NCBI GenBank assembly: GCA_964511405.1
Contig: CAZEFK010000042.1
Location: forward strand, 1 to 39,347
DNA from: CAZEFK01 sp964511405
GTDB taxonomy: Bacteria; Pseudomonadota; Alphaproteobacteria; Elsterales; Elsteraceae
DNA: 39,347 nucleotides
Direction: 5' to 3'
Part shown: piece by piece, positions 16,842 to 26,093 of the stretch
Layout of the letters: the number at the start of each line of letters is the position of its first letter
How positions within the stretch are numbered: position 1 is the first letter of the stretch
Program-made: the position numbers and the translations under genes
Notes under the pieces: generated by a model
Told to the model about the DNA's origin: nothing
What the model saw: the letters and a program-made list of their open reading frames with translations, nothing else
The model's database searches: none

Positions 16842-18995
16842 ATGCCGCTTGCCCTCTCCGCCGATGCGCCCCACGCCGACGCTACGGCGGCGGTGGGGCG
16901 CGCGCTCTCGGTCGGCTTGGCCGGCGTCACGGTCGGCGCCGTCGCGCTGATCCGGGCCGTGTCGGTTGCCGCGGTGATCTTCGCCGGCGCCGGGCCCGGG
17001 ACGGTCCAGGCCGGCATCGGCGCAGCGCTGGCCGCCCACGTCGCCGTGGGCGGCTGGGCCGCCGCGGTCGGGGCCTATCGCGGCACCATCGCCAGCGCCG
17101 CCACCGAGCCCGCGGCAGTGCTGGCGATCATGCTGGCCGCGGCGGCGCCGGCCGGCGGCCCGGGCGCCCTCGGCCTGTGCGCCCTGGCCGCGCTGGTGGT
17201 CGGCACCACCTTGTGGCTGCTGGGGCGCTTCAAGCTCGGCAATCTGGTGCGCTTCCTGCCCTTTCCTGTGGTCGGCGGCTTCCTGGCCGGGATCGGCTGG
17301 GTGCTGGCCAAGGGCGGCCTGGCCATGGTGGCGCCGCAGCCCTTGACCTTGGGCGCGCTGATCGACGGGCCGCGCTGGGACTTGGCGGCGCTGCTGCCCG
17401 CCGCCGCCCTGGCGGCGGCGCTGCTCGTCGTGCAGCGCAAGCTCAAGAGCCGGGTCGGCGTGCCCGTCCTGCTGCTGGGCAGCGTCGGGCTGTTCCATGC
17501 CGGCACGGCGCTGGCCGGCCTGGACACCGAGGCCCTGCGCGCCCGCGGCCTGCTGCTGGCCGGCACCGGCGACGGGGCGCTGTGGCAGCCGGCCATGGCG
17601 ACCCAGATCCTGGGCCTCGATCCCGGCGCGGTGTGGCCGCTGCTGCCGCAGCTCGGCACCGTGGCGCTGATCAGCGCGCTGACCGTGCTGCTGCTGCTGA
17701 GCGGGCTGGAGGCCGAGACCCGCACCGACATCGACGTCAACGCCGAGCTGCGCCGGACCGGCGTGGCGAACCTGGTCTCGGGGCTGGCCGGCGGGCTGCC
17801 GGGCTATCTCAGCATGAACCTGACCGTGCTCGGCCGCGCCATGGCGCCGCCGTCGCGCGGCGTCGGGCTGGTCGCCGCCGCCGTGTGCCTGGCGGCCGCA
17901 GCCGGCGGCTCGCGCGCCCTGACCGTGGTCCCGGTGCCGGTGGTCAGCGGCCTGGTGCTGTCGACCGGCATCGGCTTCCTGATGGACTGGTGCCTGGCCG
18001 GCGCCCGCCGCTTCGATCGCCTCGACCGGCTGCTGATCCCGCTGGTGCTGGGCGCCACCATCCTGGGCGGCTTCCTGACCGGGATCGCGGTCGGGCTGGT
18101 CGGCGCCGTGGTGCTGCTCACCGTCCGCCTCAGCCTAACCGATGTGGTCAAGCTGGCGGTGGGCGGCGACACACTGCACAGCACCGTGCAGCGGCCGGCC
18201 GGCGACCGCGCGCTGCTGCGCACCTCGGGCCGCACGATCCTGGTGCTGCGCCTGGAGGGCACGATCTTCTTCGGCACGGCCGCGCAGCTGCTGGAGCGGG
18301 TGCGGCGCCTCACGGCCGAGACCCCGGAGCTGCGCTTCCTGGTGCTCGACGGCAAGCGGGTCGGCGGCCTCGACGCCTCGGCGGCCCAGACCCTGGCCCG
18401 CCTGGCCCAGGCGCTGGGGCAGGGCACGTTGGTGCTGACCGGCTTCCGCCCGGCCGATGCCGCCCGGCTGGCGCGTGCCGGCCTGGGCGAGGGCGGGCCG
18501 GCGCAGCGCTTCGACGACTTGGACCATGCCCTGGAATGGTGCGAGGACCGGCTGCTGACGGCGGCCCGCGCGACCACCGCTCCGGCGCCGGCCCTGGTCG
18601 AGGAGCTGCAGCCCTACCTCGCCTATGCCGAGCGCTTCGAGGCCGTCCCCGGCACCGTGCTGATGCGCCAGGGTGAGCGTTCCGACGACATCTTCCTGAT
18701 CGAGGACGGCCTGCTCACCGTCTGCCTGGAAGCCCCGGGCCGGCCGCCGATCCGATTGCGCACGCTGCTGCCCGGCACGGTGGTGGGCGAGGTCGCCTTC
18801 TACCTGCAGGCGCCGCGCACGGCGTCGGTGATCGCCGAGGCGCCGTCCCGGGGCTGGCGCTTGGGCCGCGCCGCCCTGGGGCGCATGCTGGCCGAGAACC
18901 CCGATGCCGCGGTCCGCGTCCACGCCACCCTGGCGCGCCTGCTTGCGGAGCGCGTTACCGACACCAACCTGCTGATCGACGCCGCCCTGTATTGA
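16842..18995 (+). CDS. SulP-family transporter with STAS and cyclic-nucleotide-binding domains
   Basis: A 717-residue three-part protein. Residues ~15-440 form the SLC26/SulP membrane domain with ten or more hydrophobic segments (NLVRFLPFPVVGGFLAGIGW is typical). Residues ~460-570 are a STAS domain (LEGTIFFGTAAQLLERV, LDGKRVGGLDASAAQTL). Residues ~590-705 are a cyclic-nucleotide-binding domain of the CRP/kinase type, with VLMRQGERSDDIFLIEDG and a phosphate-cassette-like GEVAFYLQAPRTASV that keeps the Glu and Arg. It probably moves an anion under nucleotide control; the substrate cannot be read. The Shine-Dalgarno AGGAG precedes ATG 16842. It stands as a single gene. Confidence 0.9.
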   Translation: MPLALSADAPHADATAAVGRALSVGLAGVTVGAVALIRAVSVAAVIFAGAGPGTVQAGIGAALAAHVAVGGWAAAVGAYRGTIASAATEPAAVLAIMLAAAAPAGGPGALGLCALAALVVGTTLWLLGRFKLGNLVRFLPFPVVGGFLAGIGWVLAKGGLAMVAPQPLTLGALIDGPRWDLAALLPAAALAAALLVVQRKLKSRVGVPVLLLGSVGLFHAGTALAGLDTEALRARGLLLAGTGDGALWQPAMATQILGLDPGAVWPLLPQLGTVALISALTVLLLLSGLEAETRTDIDVNAELRRTGVANLVSGLAGGLPGYLSMNLTVLGRAMAPPSRGVGLVAAAVCLAAAAGGSRALTVVPVPVVSGLVLSTGIGFLMDWCLAGARRFDRLDRLLIPLVLGATILGGFLTGIAVGLVGAVVLLTVRLSLTDVVKLAVGGDTLHSTVQRPAGDRALLRTSGRTILVLRLEGTIFFGTAAQLLERVRRLTAETPELRFLVLDGKRVGGLDASAAQTLARLAQALGQGTLVLTGFRPADAARLARAGLGEGGPAQRFDDLDHALEWCEDRLLTAARATTAPAPALVEELQPYLAYAERFEAVPGTVLMRQGERSDDIFLIEDGLLTVCLEAPGRPPIRLRTLLPGTVVGEVAFYLQAPRTASVIAEAPSRGWRLGRAALGRMLAENPDAAVRVHATLARLLAERVTDTNLLIDAALY

Positions 18996-19071
18996 GCCGC
19001 CGGGCGAGGCTGGCGTCCTGGCCCGGCGCTTGCGAGGATTGCGGCCGACGCCTGCCTCAGGACCCGCCGCC

Positions 19072-20418
19072 ATGACCCGAGAACCCTTCGCCGCCTTGCG
19101 CATTCCCGACGCCGACCGCTGGTGGCTGGGTCAGGCCCGGGTGCCGGCCTGCCTGCTGGCGTCGCCGGTCGCGGGCGCGGCAGCGGACCCCGACGGTGCG
19201 CTGCTCCTTGATCTGCTGCTGGACCGCGGCCAGGTCGCCGCGATCCGGCCCGCGGCGACCGTGGCGCCGACCGAGCCTGCCGTGGACCTGGGCGGCCGCC
19301 AGGTGTGGCCGGCGCTGGTCGACATGCACGCCCACCTGGACAAGGGCCACACCATTCCGCGCGCCCAGAACCGCGATGGTTCGTTCGAGGGTGCGATCGA
19401 GGGCGTGCGCGAGGACCGGCCGCGCTACTGGACCCTGGACGATGTCAGCCGGCGCATGGAGTTCGCCCTGCGCTGCGCCCATGTCCACGGCGTCGCGGCG
19501 ATCCGGACCCACATCGATTCCTACGAGCCGCAAGCGCCGATCAGCTGGGCCGCGGTCCGCACCCTGCGCGACCGCTGGGCCGGCCGCATCGCGCTGCAGG
19601 CCGTGGCGCTGGTGTCGATCGACGTCTATCGCGAGCCCTGGGGCCGGGGCCTGGCCGATCTGGTCGCCGACTCGGGCGGCGTGCTCGGCGCCGTCACCCG
19701 CGACGGCGCCGGCGGTGATGGGCATGACGCGCCGTCGGACACCGACGCGTTGCTCGACCGCCTGTTCCAGCTGGCGGCCGAGCGTGGGCTGGACGTCGAC
19801 CTGCATGTCGACGAGACCGGCGATCCGCGAGCGGCGGCGCTGGGGCGGGTGGCCGACGCGGTCCGGCGCACCCGCTTCCGGGGCCGTGTCGTGTGCGGCC
19901 ATTGCTGCAGCCTGGCGGTTCAGGACGAAGCCGTGATCCAGCGCACGCTGGCGCGCTGCGCCGATGCCGGTATCGCCATCGTCACCCTGCCCACCGTCAA
20001 CATGTACTTGCAGGACCGGGGCCTCGCCCGGACTCCGCGCTGGCGCGGCGTGACCCCGGTGCACGAGCTGCGGGCCGCGGGCATACCGGTGGCGATCGCC
20101 GGCGACAATTGCCGCGATCCGTTCCACGCCTATGGCGACCACGATATGGTCGACACCTTCCGCCAAGCGGTGCGGATCCTGCATCTCGACCATCCGGTGG
20201 GCGATGCGCCGGCGTTGGTCGGGCCGGTGCCGGCCGGCATCATCCAGGCTCGCGGCCTGGGCACGATCGCCGAGGGCGCGCCGGCGCGGATGATCCTGTT
20301 CAACGCCCGAAGCTACAACGAGCTGTTGTCGCGTCCGCAGGCCGACCGCATCGTCCTCGATCACGGCCGCCGTATCACCGACCCGCTGCCCGACTATTCC
20401 GAACTGGATGGGCTGTAG
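19072..20418 (+). CDS. Cytosine-deaminase-like amidohydrolase (CodA family)
   Basis: A 448-residue metal-dependent amidohydrolase. Metal and substrate residues of the CodA group are visible: HAHLDKGHT (His86, His88), THIDS, HVDETGD (~ residue 245), GHCCSLA (~280) and AGDNCRDPF (~343), the last Asp being the catalytic metal ligand. Relatives deaminate cytosine, isoguanine or other N-heterocycles; the exact substrate is not readable. It converges on a THI5-type importer operon whose cargo it might process. ATG 19072 starts the conserved N-terminus; the in-frame start at 19030 has no better support. Confidence 0.9.
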   Translation: MTREPFAALRIPDADRWWLGQARVPACLLASPVAGAAADPDGALLLDLLLDRGQVAAIRPAATVAPTEPAVDLGGRQVWPALVDMHAHLDKGHTIPRAQNRDGSFEGAIEGVREDRPRYWTLDDVSRRMEFALRCAHVHGVAAIRTHIDSYEPQAPISWAAVRTLRDRWAGRIALQAVALVSIDVYREPWGRGLADLVADSGGVLGAVTRDGAGGDGHDAPSDTDALLDRLFQLAAERGLDVDLHVDETGDPRAAALGRVADAVRRTRFRGRVVCGHCCSLAVQDEAVIQRTLARCADAGIAIVTLPTVNMYLQDRGLARTPRWRGVTPVHELRAAGIPVAIAGDNCRDPFHAYGDHDMVDTFRQAVRILHLDHPVGDAPALVGPVPAGIIQARGLGTIAEGAPARMILFNARSYNELLSRPQADRIVLDHGRRITDPLPDYSELDGL

Positions 20419-20450
20419 GCGCGATGTGCATCAGAGGGACTCGCCGTGAT

Positions 20451-20500
20451 TCCCCCTCCACCCAGCCTCCCCTTGTGGGAGGAGGTCGGGTGGAGGGGGA
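20451..20500. repeat. Large inverted repeat between converging genes (REP-like or bidirectional terminator)
   Basis: TCCCCCTCCACCC (20451-20463) pairs perfectly with GGGTGGAGGGGGA (20488-20500), and the inner part CCTCCCC/GGGAGGAGG continues the stem around a TTGT loop. It lies between the stops of the converging amidohydrolase and solute-binding genes. The form is like dispersed intergenic palindromes seen in alphaproteobacterial genomes, and it could also stop transcription from both sides. No U-tract follows. Confidence 0.75.
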
Positions 20501-20547
20501 CTCCCGCCGGTCCGAGGCTTTCTCGCGGGCGGTGACCCGGTCGTGCC

Positions 20548-21552
20548 CTATTTCCGCATCTCGATGGCGTGCTTCTTGTTCACGAACTGCAGCGTGTAGG
20601 CCTTCTTGTAGTCCATGTCCTTCGGGTACTGCCCGGCGGTGACCATGATGTCGAAGAACTCCTTCCAGCGGGCATCGGTCATGGCGCCGACGCCCAGGGT
20701 CAAGGAGTCGCCGGAGTCCATTGTGCCGAATTGCTTGGTGACCTTGATCGAGTAGTCGATGACGTCCTGCGTCATCTCCTTGTTGTCCTTCAGGATCAAG
20801 GCGTTCGCCGGGGCCGGGTCGCCGTAGATGTAGCTGTACCAGCCTTCGATGGACGCGTCGACGATCGCCTGGACCAGGTCGGGCTGCTTGGCCACCATCT
20901 CGGAGCGCACCAGCAGCACGTTGGCGTAGCTGGGATAGCCGCTGTCCGCCAGCAGATTGACCACCGGTTTGAAGCCGCCCTGCTTTTCGATCTGGTAGGG
21001 CTCGGACGACAGGAATCCCTGCTGGATGGCCGTCTTGTCGGCCAGGAACGGCGCCATCTGGAAATTGTAGGGGCGGATTTGGTCTTCGGTGAAGCCGAAC
21101 TTCTGCTCCAGCCACAGCCAATAGCCGTTGCGGGCACCGGCGGAAATCATGATCGGCTTGCCCTTCATCTGGGCGAGCGTGTCGGCGCCGACGCCGGGAT
21201 GCGAGATCAGCACTTGCGGGTTCTTCTGCCACAAGGCCGCCACGGCCACCACCGGGATCTCGTTCTTGACCAGGTTGAGCGCGGCGGCGCTGCCGGTGAC
21301 CATCTGGACGTCGACGACCCTGGCCGCCACCTGCTGCTCGCCGATGACCTGCGGCCCTCCCGGCTTGATGGTCACGTCAAGCCCATGCTTGGCATAAATG
21401 CCGGTGGCCACGGCCTGGTAGAAGCCGCCATGCTCGGCCTCGGCCAGCCAGTCGGTGCCGAGGGTGATCTTGGTCGCGGCCTCGGCTGCGGCCGGGACGA
21501 GAGCTGGGACCAGGGGGGCTGCAGCGGCCAGCAGGACGGCAAGCAGTCGCAT
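20548..21552 (-). CDS. ABC transporter substrate-binding protein, NMT1/THI5-like
   Basis: A 334-residue periplasmic binding protein with a signal peptide ending near AAAEAA. The mature start KITLGTDWLAEAEHGGFYQAVATGIYAKHGLDVTI is characteristic of the THI5/NMT1 group that binds pyrimidine, taurine/sulfonate or related ligands. It is the last gene of the ATPase-permease-binding protein operon, 11 bp after the permease. Ligand assignment is open; an N-heterocycle would fit the neighbouring deaminase and creatininase-like genes. Confidence 0.92.
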   Translation of the reverse strand: MRLLAVLLAAAAPLVPALVPAAAEAATKITLGTDWLAEAEHGGFYQAVATGIYAKHGLDVTIKPGGPQVIGEQQVAARVVDVQMVTGSAAALNLVKNEIPVVAVAALWQKNPQVLISHPGVGADTLAQMKGKPIMISAGARNGYWLWLEQKFGFTEDQIRPYNFQMAPFLADKTAIQQGFLSSEPYQIEKQGGFKPVVNLLADSGYPSYANVLLVRSEMVAKQPDLVQAIVDASIEGWYSYIYGDPAPANALILKDNKEMTQDVIDYSIKVTKQFGTMDSGDSLTLGVGAMTDARWKEFFDIMVTAGQYPKDMDYKKAYTLQFVNKKHAIEMRK

Positions 21553-21563
21553 CGGGGCTCCTT

Positions 21564-22418
21564 TCAGCGTTCGCGCTTGACGGCGCTGTCGTGCCAGCGC
21601 CGCAGCAAGAGATGCGTGATCAGCGACGTCGCGAGGAAGATCGCGACCCCGGTCAGGGACAGCATGGCCAACGCCGCGTACATGCGCGGGATGTTGAGGC
21701 GGTAGCCGCTCTCCAGGATCCGATAGGCCAGGCCCGAGGCGGTGCCGCCGGTGCCGGCCGCGAACTCGGCGACCACGGCGCCGATCAGGCTGAGGCCCCC
21801 GGCAATCCGCACGCCGCCCAGGAAATACGGCAGGGCGCTGGGCAGGCGCAGCAGCGTCAGCACCTGCCAGCGCTTGGCCTTGTAAAGCTGGAACAGGTCC
21901 AGCAGGCCGTGGTCGACGCTGTGCAGCCCCAGCGTGGTGTTGGACAGGATCGGGAAGAAGGCGACGATCCAGGCGCACAGCAGAAGCGCCACATGCACGT
22001 TGCGGATATAGATCAGGATCAGGGGCGCGATCGCCACGATCGGCGTCACCTGCAGGATCACGGCATAAGGGAAGAAGCCGGCCTCCAGCCAGGTCGACTG
22101 GGCGAACAGGATGGCGAGGCCGCCACCGCCGACGATCGCCGCGGCCAGCGCCATGAACGTGATCTGGAGCGTGATGCCGAGCGAGCCCGAGAGCGTGCCC
22201 CAATCGGCGACCAGGCTCTGGGCGATGCGCAGCGGGCCGGGCAGGATATAGGGTGGGATGCCCTGGATGCGGACCACGGCCTCCCAGCCGCCGAGCAGCA
22301 GGGCGCCGACCAGCACCGGCATCACGATCCGGATCAGCCGCTCGCGGCTGCGGCCGTTGGCGGCAGCCGGGGCGGCCGATGGGCGCGGGGCCGGGGTGTC
22401 GAGCGTTTCAGCAGCCAT
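21564..22418 (-). CDS. ABC transporter permease (SsuC/TauC/ThiX type)
   Basis: A 284-residue inner-membrane permease with a long Pro/Ala-rich cytoplasmic start, then six or so hydrophobic segments. The segment LPSALPYFLGGVRIAGGLSLIGAVVAEF is the EAA-type loop of binding-protein-dependent permeases that docks the ATPase. It lies 7 bp after the ATPase gene and 11 bp before the binding protein. Family members import nitrate, taurine, sulfonates or pyrimidines. Confidence 0.93.
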   Translation of the reverse strand: MAAETLDTPAPRPSAAPAAANGRSRERLIRIVMPVLVGALLLGGWEAVVRIQGIPPYILPGPLRIAQSLVADWGTLSGSLGITLQITFMALAAAIVGGGGLAILFAQSTWLEAGFFPYAVILQVTPIVAIAPLILIYIRNVHVALLLCAWIVAFFPILSNTTLGLHSVDHGLLDLFQLYKAKRWQVLTLLRLPSALPYFLGGVRIAGGLSLIGAVVAEFAAGTGGTASGLAYRILESGYRLNIPRMYAALAMLSLTGVAIFLATSLITHLLLRRWHDSAVKRER

Positions 22419-22425
22419 GACGTCC

Positions 22426-23205
22426 TCAATGCCTGGTCTCGCCCATGGCCAGGGCCAGGGCAGCGCCGACCTCGCGGCAATAGTCGTTGTAGCGGGTGCT
22501 GGTGCGGAAGCCCTCGTTGCGCGGATAGGGCTCCTCGATCGGGATCTCGGCGACGATGCGGCCGGGCCGGGCCGCCATCACCACGATCCGGGTCGAGAGA
22601 TAGACGGATTCGTAAATGCTGTGGGTCACGAAGATCACGGTCCAGCTGCCCGCCGCCCACAGCCCCAGCACGTCGTTGTTGAGCCGAATCCGGGTGATCT
22701 CGTCCAGGGCCGCGAAGGGCTCGTCCATCAGCAGCAGCTTGGGCTGGGTAACCAGGGCGCGGGCCAGCGATACCCGCATCTTCATGCCGCCCGACAGCTG
22801 GCGGGGATAGGCGTCGGCGAAGCCGCCGAGGCCGACCCGCTCGATCGCCGCCGCCGCCCGCGTCATTGCCTCGGCTTTGGGCACGCCTTGCAGCTTGAGC
22901 GGCAGATGGACGTTCCCGGCCACGGTGGCCCACGGCATCAGGGTCGGTTCCTGGAACACGAAGCCGATGTCGTCGTCGGGCGTGCCGCCGGCGCCGATGC
23001 GCGACGACGGCCAGTCGATGCTGCCGCGGCTGGCCGTCCCCAGCCCCGCGATCAGCCGCAGCGCCGTGCTCTTGCCGCAGCCCGAGGGGCCGAGGAGGCT
23101 CACGAACTCGTGGGCGCCGACATCCAGGTCCAACCCGGCCAGGGCCGTCACGCCGTTCGAGAAGGTCTTGTCGACGCCCTTGAGCCGCACCAGCGTCGCC
23201 GTCAT
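22426..23205 (-). CDS. ABC transporter ATPase (SsuB/TauB type)
   Basis: A 259-residue ATP-binding subunit. Walker A is GPSGCGKST (residues 39-47), the signature is QLSGGMKMRVSLARAL, Walker B LLLMDEPFAALDE, and the switch His is in FVTHSIYES. It energises the permease and binding protein that follow. The start ATG 23205 fits the family N-terminus; a start at 23256 would add 17 residues reaching into the divergent oxidoreductase region and is unlikely. The 74 bp between it and the divergent gene should hold both promoters. Confidence 0.94.
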   Translation of the reverse strand: MTATLVRLKGVDKTFSNGVTALAGLDLDVGAHEFVSLLGPSGCGKSTALRLIAGLGTASRGSIDWPSSRIGAGGTPDDDIGFVFQEPTLMPWATVAGNVHLPLKLQGVPKAEAMTRAAAAIERVGLGGFADAYPRQLSGGMKMRVSLARALVTQPKLLLMDEPFAALDEITRIRLNNDVLGLWAAGSWTVIFVTHSIYESVYLSTRIVVMAARPGRIVAEIPIEEPYPRNEGFRTSTRYNDYCREVGAALALAMGETRH

Positions 23206-23279
23206 GCCGTCATCCGCCCTCGTTGCCCTATCCCAAGAAAGCAAGCCCGATGCCACCGGCCAAAAAGGACCGAGCCTCC

Positions 23280-23861
23280 ATGCGTATCCTGGTGATCTTC
23301 GCCCATCCCGTCGAGACCAGCTTCCACGCCGCCCTGCACCGCACGATCGTCGATGCCCTGACCCGCGCCGGCCACGAGGTCGACGACTGCGACCTCTACG
23401 CCGAGGGCTTCGACCCGGTTCTGGGCCGCGACGAACGTCTGGCCTATCACGACACCACGATCAACCAGCGGCGAGTCGCCCCCTATGTGGCGCGGCTGAT
23501 GGCGGCCCAGGCGATCGTCTTCGACTATCCGGTGTGGAGCTACGGCATGCCGGCGATCCTCAAGGGATTTCTCGACCGGCTGATCATCCCGGGCATCGCC
23601 TTCACCATCCGCGACGGCACGCTCAGCCGCACGCTCACGCACATCCGCAAGCTGGCGGTGGTGACCAGCTACGGCCAGTCGCGCTGGATGGCCTGGTTCA
23701 ACGGCGACACCCCGCGCAAGACCGCCACGCGCTACCTGCGGGCGGTGTTCACCCCGGGCCGGCCGGTGACCTATCTCGCCCACTACGACATGAACCGGTC
23801 CACGCCCGAGACCCGCGCGGCGTTCCTCAAGCGGGTCGAGCGGGCCATGGCGCGGTTCTGA
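23280..23861 (+). CDS. NAD(P)H-dependent flavodoxin-fold oxidoreductase (KefF/MdaB-like)
   Basis: A 193-residue flavoprotein of the flavodoxin-2 / quinone-reductase group. It opens with MRILVIFAHPVETSFHAAL, the FMN/FAD phosphate loop of the family, then FDYPVWSYGMPAILKGFLDR, the conserved flavin-side segment. It would reduce quinones or a substrate using NAD(P)H. I chose ATG 23280 (AAGGA 10 bases upstream); ATG 23250 in the same frame is possible. It diverges from the importer operon and converges on the FAD-oxidase gene with an 11 bp gap. Confidence 0.88.
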   Translation: MRILVIFAHPVETSFHAALHRTIVDALTRAGHEVDDCDLYAEGFDPVLGRDERLAYHDTTINQRRVAPYVARLMAAQAIVFDYPVWSYGMPAILKGFLDRLIIPGIAFTIRDGTLSRTLTHIRKLAVVTSYGQSRWMAWFNGDTPRKTATRYLRAVFTPGRPVTYLAHYDMNRSTPETRAAFLKRVERAMARF

Positions 23862-23872
23862 ATGCCTTGGCG

Positions 23873-25216
23873 TCAAGCCGGCACGAAGCTGCGCATCTTG
23901 CCCGGGTTCAGCACCCCGAAGGGGTCGACCTGGCGCTTGAAGCTGAGCTGGTCGCCGGGCAGGCGCTTGTGCCGGCTGCCGTCCTCCAGCGTGTAGACAT
24001 GGGGATTGGCGATGCGCACGCCGGCCTCTTCATGCTCGTCGATGATCCGGTTCAGGCGCTCCGGCGTCGTGTAGCGCACCACCTGCAGGGCGCTGTTGGT
24101 GACCTGGCCGTCGAAGCGGATGAACTCGGCATGCATCATCAGCTCGTCGCCATAGCGCCGGCGCATGTCCAGAGTCGCCTCGACGTTGCGGCCGACCGGG
24201 AACAGGCTCTGCAGGTAGGTCACGCTGCGGTCCTGCTTCAGCACATGCAGGGTCGTGTGGTTCCAGGTGTATTCGTAGAGCGGCGTCTGGGCCGGATCGG
24301 CCTCGGCGGCGACCGCGTCGACATCATAGACCAGCCGGCCGCGATGCTGCGCCGCCAGCGTCCGCAGCGCCGCCATGCCGGCCGGCGCCACCATGGCGAT
24401 CAGGATCGACTTGCTCGGTTCCAGGTGGTCGCGCAACGGCCGGAAATGGCTGGGCAGCGGCCAGTCGATGGCCGAGACCAGCTTCTTGTCGACGCCGTCG
24501 GTCAGCGCCAGCGCCTGGCCGCAGCGCATCGTGTCGGCGAAGTCGTCGAAGGACAGCACGACATCGCGCCACGGGAAGGTGCGCGCCAGCGGGATCTTGA
24601 GCGACAGCAGGATGCCGGTGGTGCCGTAGGTGCGGTTGATCAGGTTGCAGTCGTCGCCCGCGAGCTCCAGCACCCTGGGCTCGGGCTCGGCGGTGGCGAT
24701 GCGCGCGGCCAGCACGTTGCCGCGCTCACGCAGGCCGCCATAGGTGATCGAGCCGATGCCGCCCGAGCCGCCGCACAGGAAGCCGCCGATGGTGGCGGTG
24801 CGCTTGGTCGACGGATACATGCGCAGCTCCCAGCCCTCCGGCCGGGTCTGCTGCTCGATGGCGCCCATCTTGGCGCCGGTCTCGACGTCCAGGATGCCGT
24901 CGGTCAGCGCGCGGATGCGATTGAGGCCCGACAGGTCCAGGATCAGGCCGCCGGCGAGCGGCATGGCCTGACCGTAATTGCCGGTGCCGCCGCCCCGCGG
25001 CGTGACCGGCACCCGGTGGCGGACGCAGGCGGCCAGGATGCGCAGCACCTGATCCTCGTCGCGGGGCTCGGCGACCAGGTCGGCGACCTTGTCGTCCAGC
25101 TCGGCCTTGAGGATCGGGCTGTACCAGTAGAAGTCGCGGCTCTTGCGGCGGACCAAGGCGGGATCGTCGGTGAGCGGCAGGCCGGCGAGGTCGCGCTTGA
25201 AGGCGGCGAGGTCCAT
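23873..25216 (-). CDS. FAD-binding oxidase/dehydrogenase (GlcD-type PCMH domain)
   Basis: A 447-residue flavoprotein with the PCMH FAD domain: EPRDEDQVLRILAAC, then PRGGGTGNYGQ (residues 73-83), IGGFLCGGSGGIGSITYGGLRE and a C-terminal PFGVLNPGKM typical of the glycolate-oxidase/D-lactate-dehydrogenase C-terminal fold. The substrate is not readable. ATG 25216 shares one base with the stop of the creatininase-like gene (TGATG), and GGGAGG lies 8 bases upstream; an ATG at 25231 in frame is less likely. The two genes form an operon. Confidence 0.88.
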   Translation of the reverse strand: MDLAAFKRDLAGLPLTDDPALVRRKSRDFYWYSPILKAELDDKVADLVAEPRDEDQVLRILAACVRHRVPVTPRGGGTGNYGQAMPLAGGLILDLSGLNRIRALTDGILDVETGAKMGAIEQQTRPEGWELRMYPSTKRTATIGGFLCGGSGGIGSITYGGLRERGNVLAARIATAEPEPRVLELAGDDCNLINRTYGTTGILLSLKIPLARTFPWRDVVLSFDDFADTMRCGQALALTDGVDKKLVSAIDWPLPSHFRPLRDHLEPSKSILIAMVAPAGMAALRTLAAQHRGRLVYDVDAVAAEADPAQTPLYEYTWNHTTLHVLKQDRSVTYLQSLFPVGRNVEATLDMRRRYGDELMMHAEFIRFDGQVTNSALQVVRYTTPERLNRIIDEHEEAGVRIANPHVYTLEDGSRHKRLPGDQLSFKRQVDPFGVLNPGKMRSFVPA

Positions 25217-26028
25217 CACCGGTCCTCCCATCGGCCGGCCCAGCCGTCGAGCGGGAAGCGCCGGATTTCCTCAAGGAGCGCCACCAGCTGGCGGGCGGCG
25301 TGCTCGACCACGGCCCGGCCGGCCTCGGCCGTGGCCGCGGCGGCATTGCCGACCGCCCCGTGCGGGTTCAGGTCACCGGCTTCCCAGGCGAAACTAGTGG
25401 GCCCGATCGGCCGCAGCATCCGGTACTCCGCCTCCAGGGTGCGGGCCAGCGGCACGAAATCCTGGGCATGCTCCATGCGCACCAGGTCGGGGCGCAGATG
25501 CAGCATGATCGAGGTCTCGACCGTGCCGCCATGGATGCCGTTGCGCAGTTCTTCGTCGGGAAAGAGGCCGGGCGGCCGGCCCAGCGCCCCCCAGGAGGTC
25601 CCGACCACGAACATGCCGCGCCTGATGCGCAGGTCGCGGGCCACGATCTCGACGATTTGGCGCTGGCCACCATGGGAGTTGAGCAGCAGCAGCTTGCGCA
25701 CGCCGGCGCGCGCCACGGACTCGCCGATCTCGGTCCACAGCCGCGTCAGCGTCTCGTTGCTGAGGGTGAGGGTGCCCGGAAACCGGATATGCTCGTCGCT
25801 CTTGCCGATGGGCAGGGTCGGCAGCACGGTGGCCGGCAGGTCGTCGGGCATCAGCGCGATCGCGCGGGCCAGCGTGCCTTCGTTGATCACGGTGTCGACC
25901 GCGACGGTCAGGTGCGGGCCGTGCTGCTCGATGGCGGCGACCGGCAGGATCGCGACGGTGTCCTTCGGCAGGTCGCGGAAGTCGACGGTAGTCATTTCGT
26001 GCCAGTAGCGGCGCGGCAGATCCGGCAT
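25216..26028 (-). CDS. Creatininase-family amidohydrolase
   Basis: A 270-residue enzyme of the creatinine amidohydrolase family, metal-dependent ring or amide hydrolases. Metal-site motifs are AAIEQHGPHLTVAVDT (Glu34, His36, Asp45), LLNSHGGQRQ and the GIHGGTVETS Glu segment. Relatives include creatininase, MftE and riboflavin-pathway hydrolases, so creatinine itself need not be the substrate. Start ATG 26028 has a GGAGAAG ribosome site; the open frame continues upstream to 26094 only because the divergent RidA gene begins there. Its neighbours suggest hydrolysis of a cyclic amide brought in by the importer. Confidence 0.9.
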   Translation of the reverse strand: MPDLPRRYWHEMTTVDFRDLPKDTVAILPVAAIEQHGPHLTVAVDTVINEGTLARAIALMPDDLPATVLPTLPIGKSDEHIRFPGTLTLSNETLTRLWTEIGESVARAGVRKLLLLNSHGGQRQIVEIVARDLRIRRGMFVVGTSWGALGRPPGLFPDEELRNGIHGGTVETSIMLHLRPDLVRMEHAQDFVPLARTLEAEYRMLRPIGPTSFAWEAGDLNPHGAVGNAAAATAEAGRAVVEHAARQLVALLEEIRRFPLDGWAGRWEDR

Positions 26029-26093
26029 GGCGCTTCTCCGAAGGCGGTCCTGATGGACTATAGAGGCCCATCCTCCATCCAAAGAAGGTGCCA

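Noticed and set aside
20451..20500. Typical rho-independent terminator
   Set aside because: The stem is strong but there is no run of T on either strand afterwards, so I describe it only as an inverted repeat.
22877..26008. Plus-strand frame of over 1000 codons across the importer and FAD-oxidase region
   Set aside because: It is a shadow: it is antisense to the ATPase, FAD oxidase and creatininase-like genes, and out of frame with the plus-strand oxidoreductase it crosses. It shows no domain of its own.
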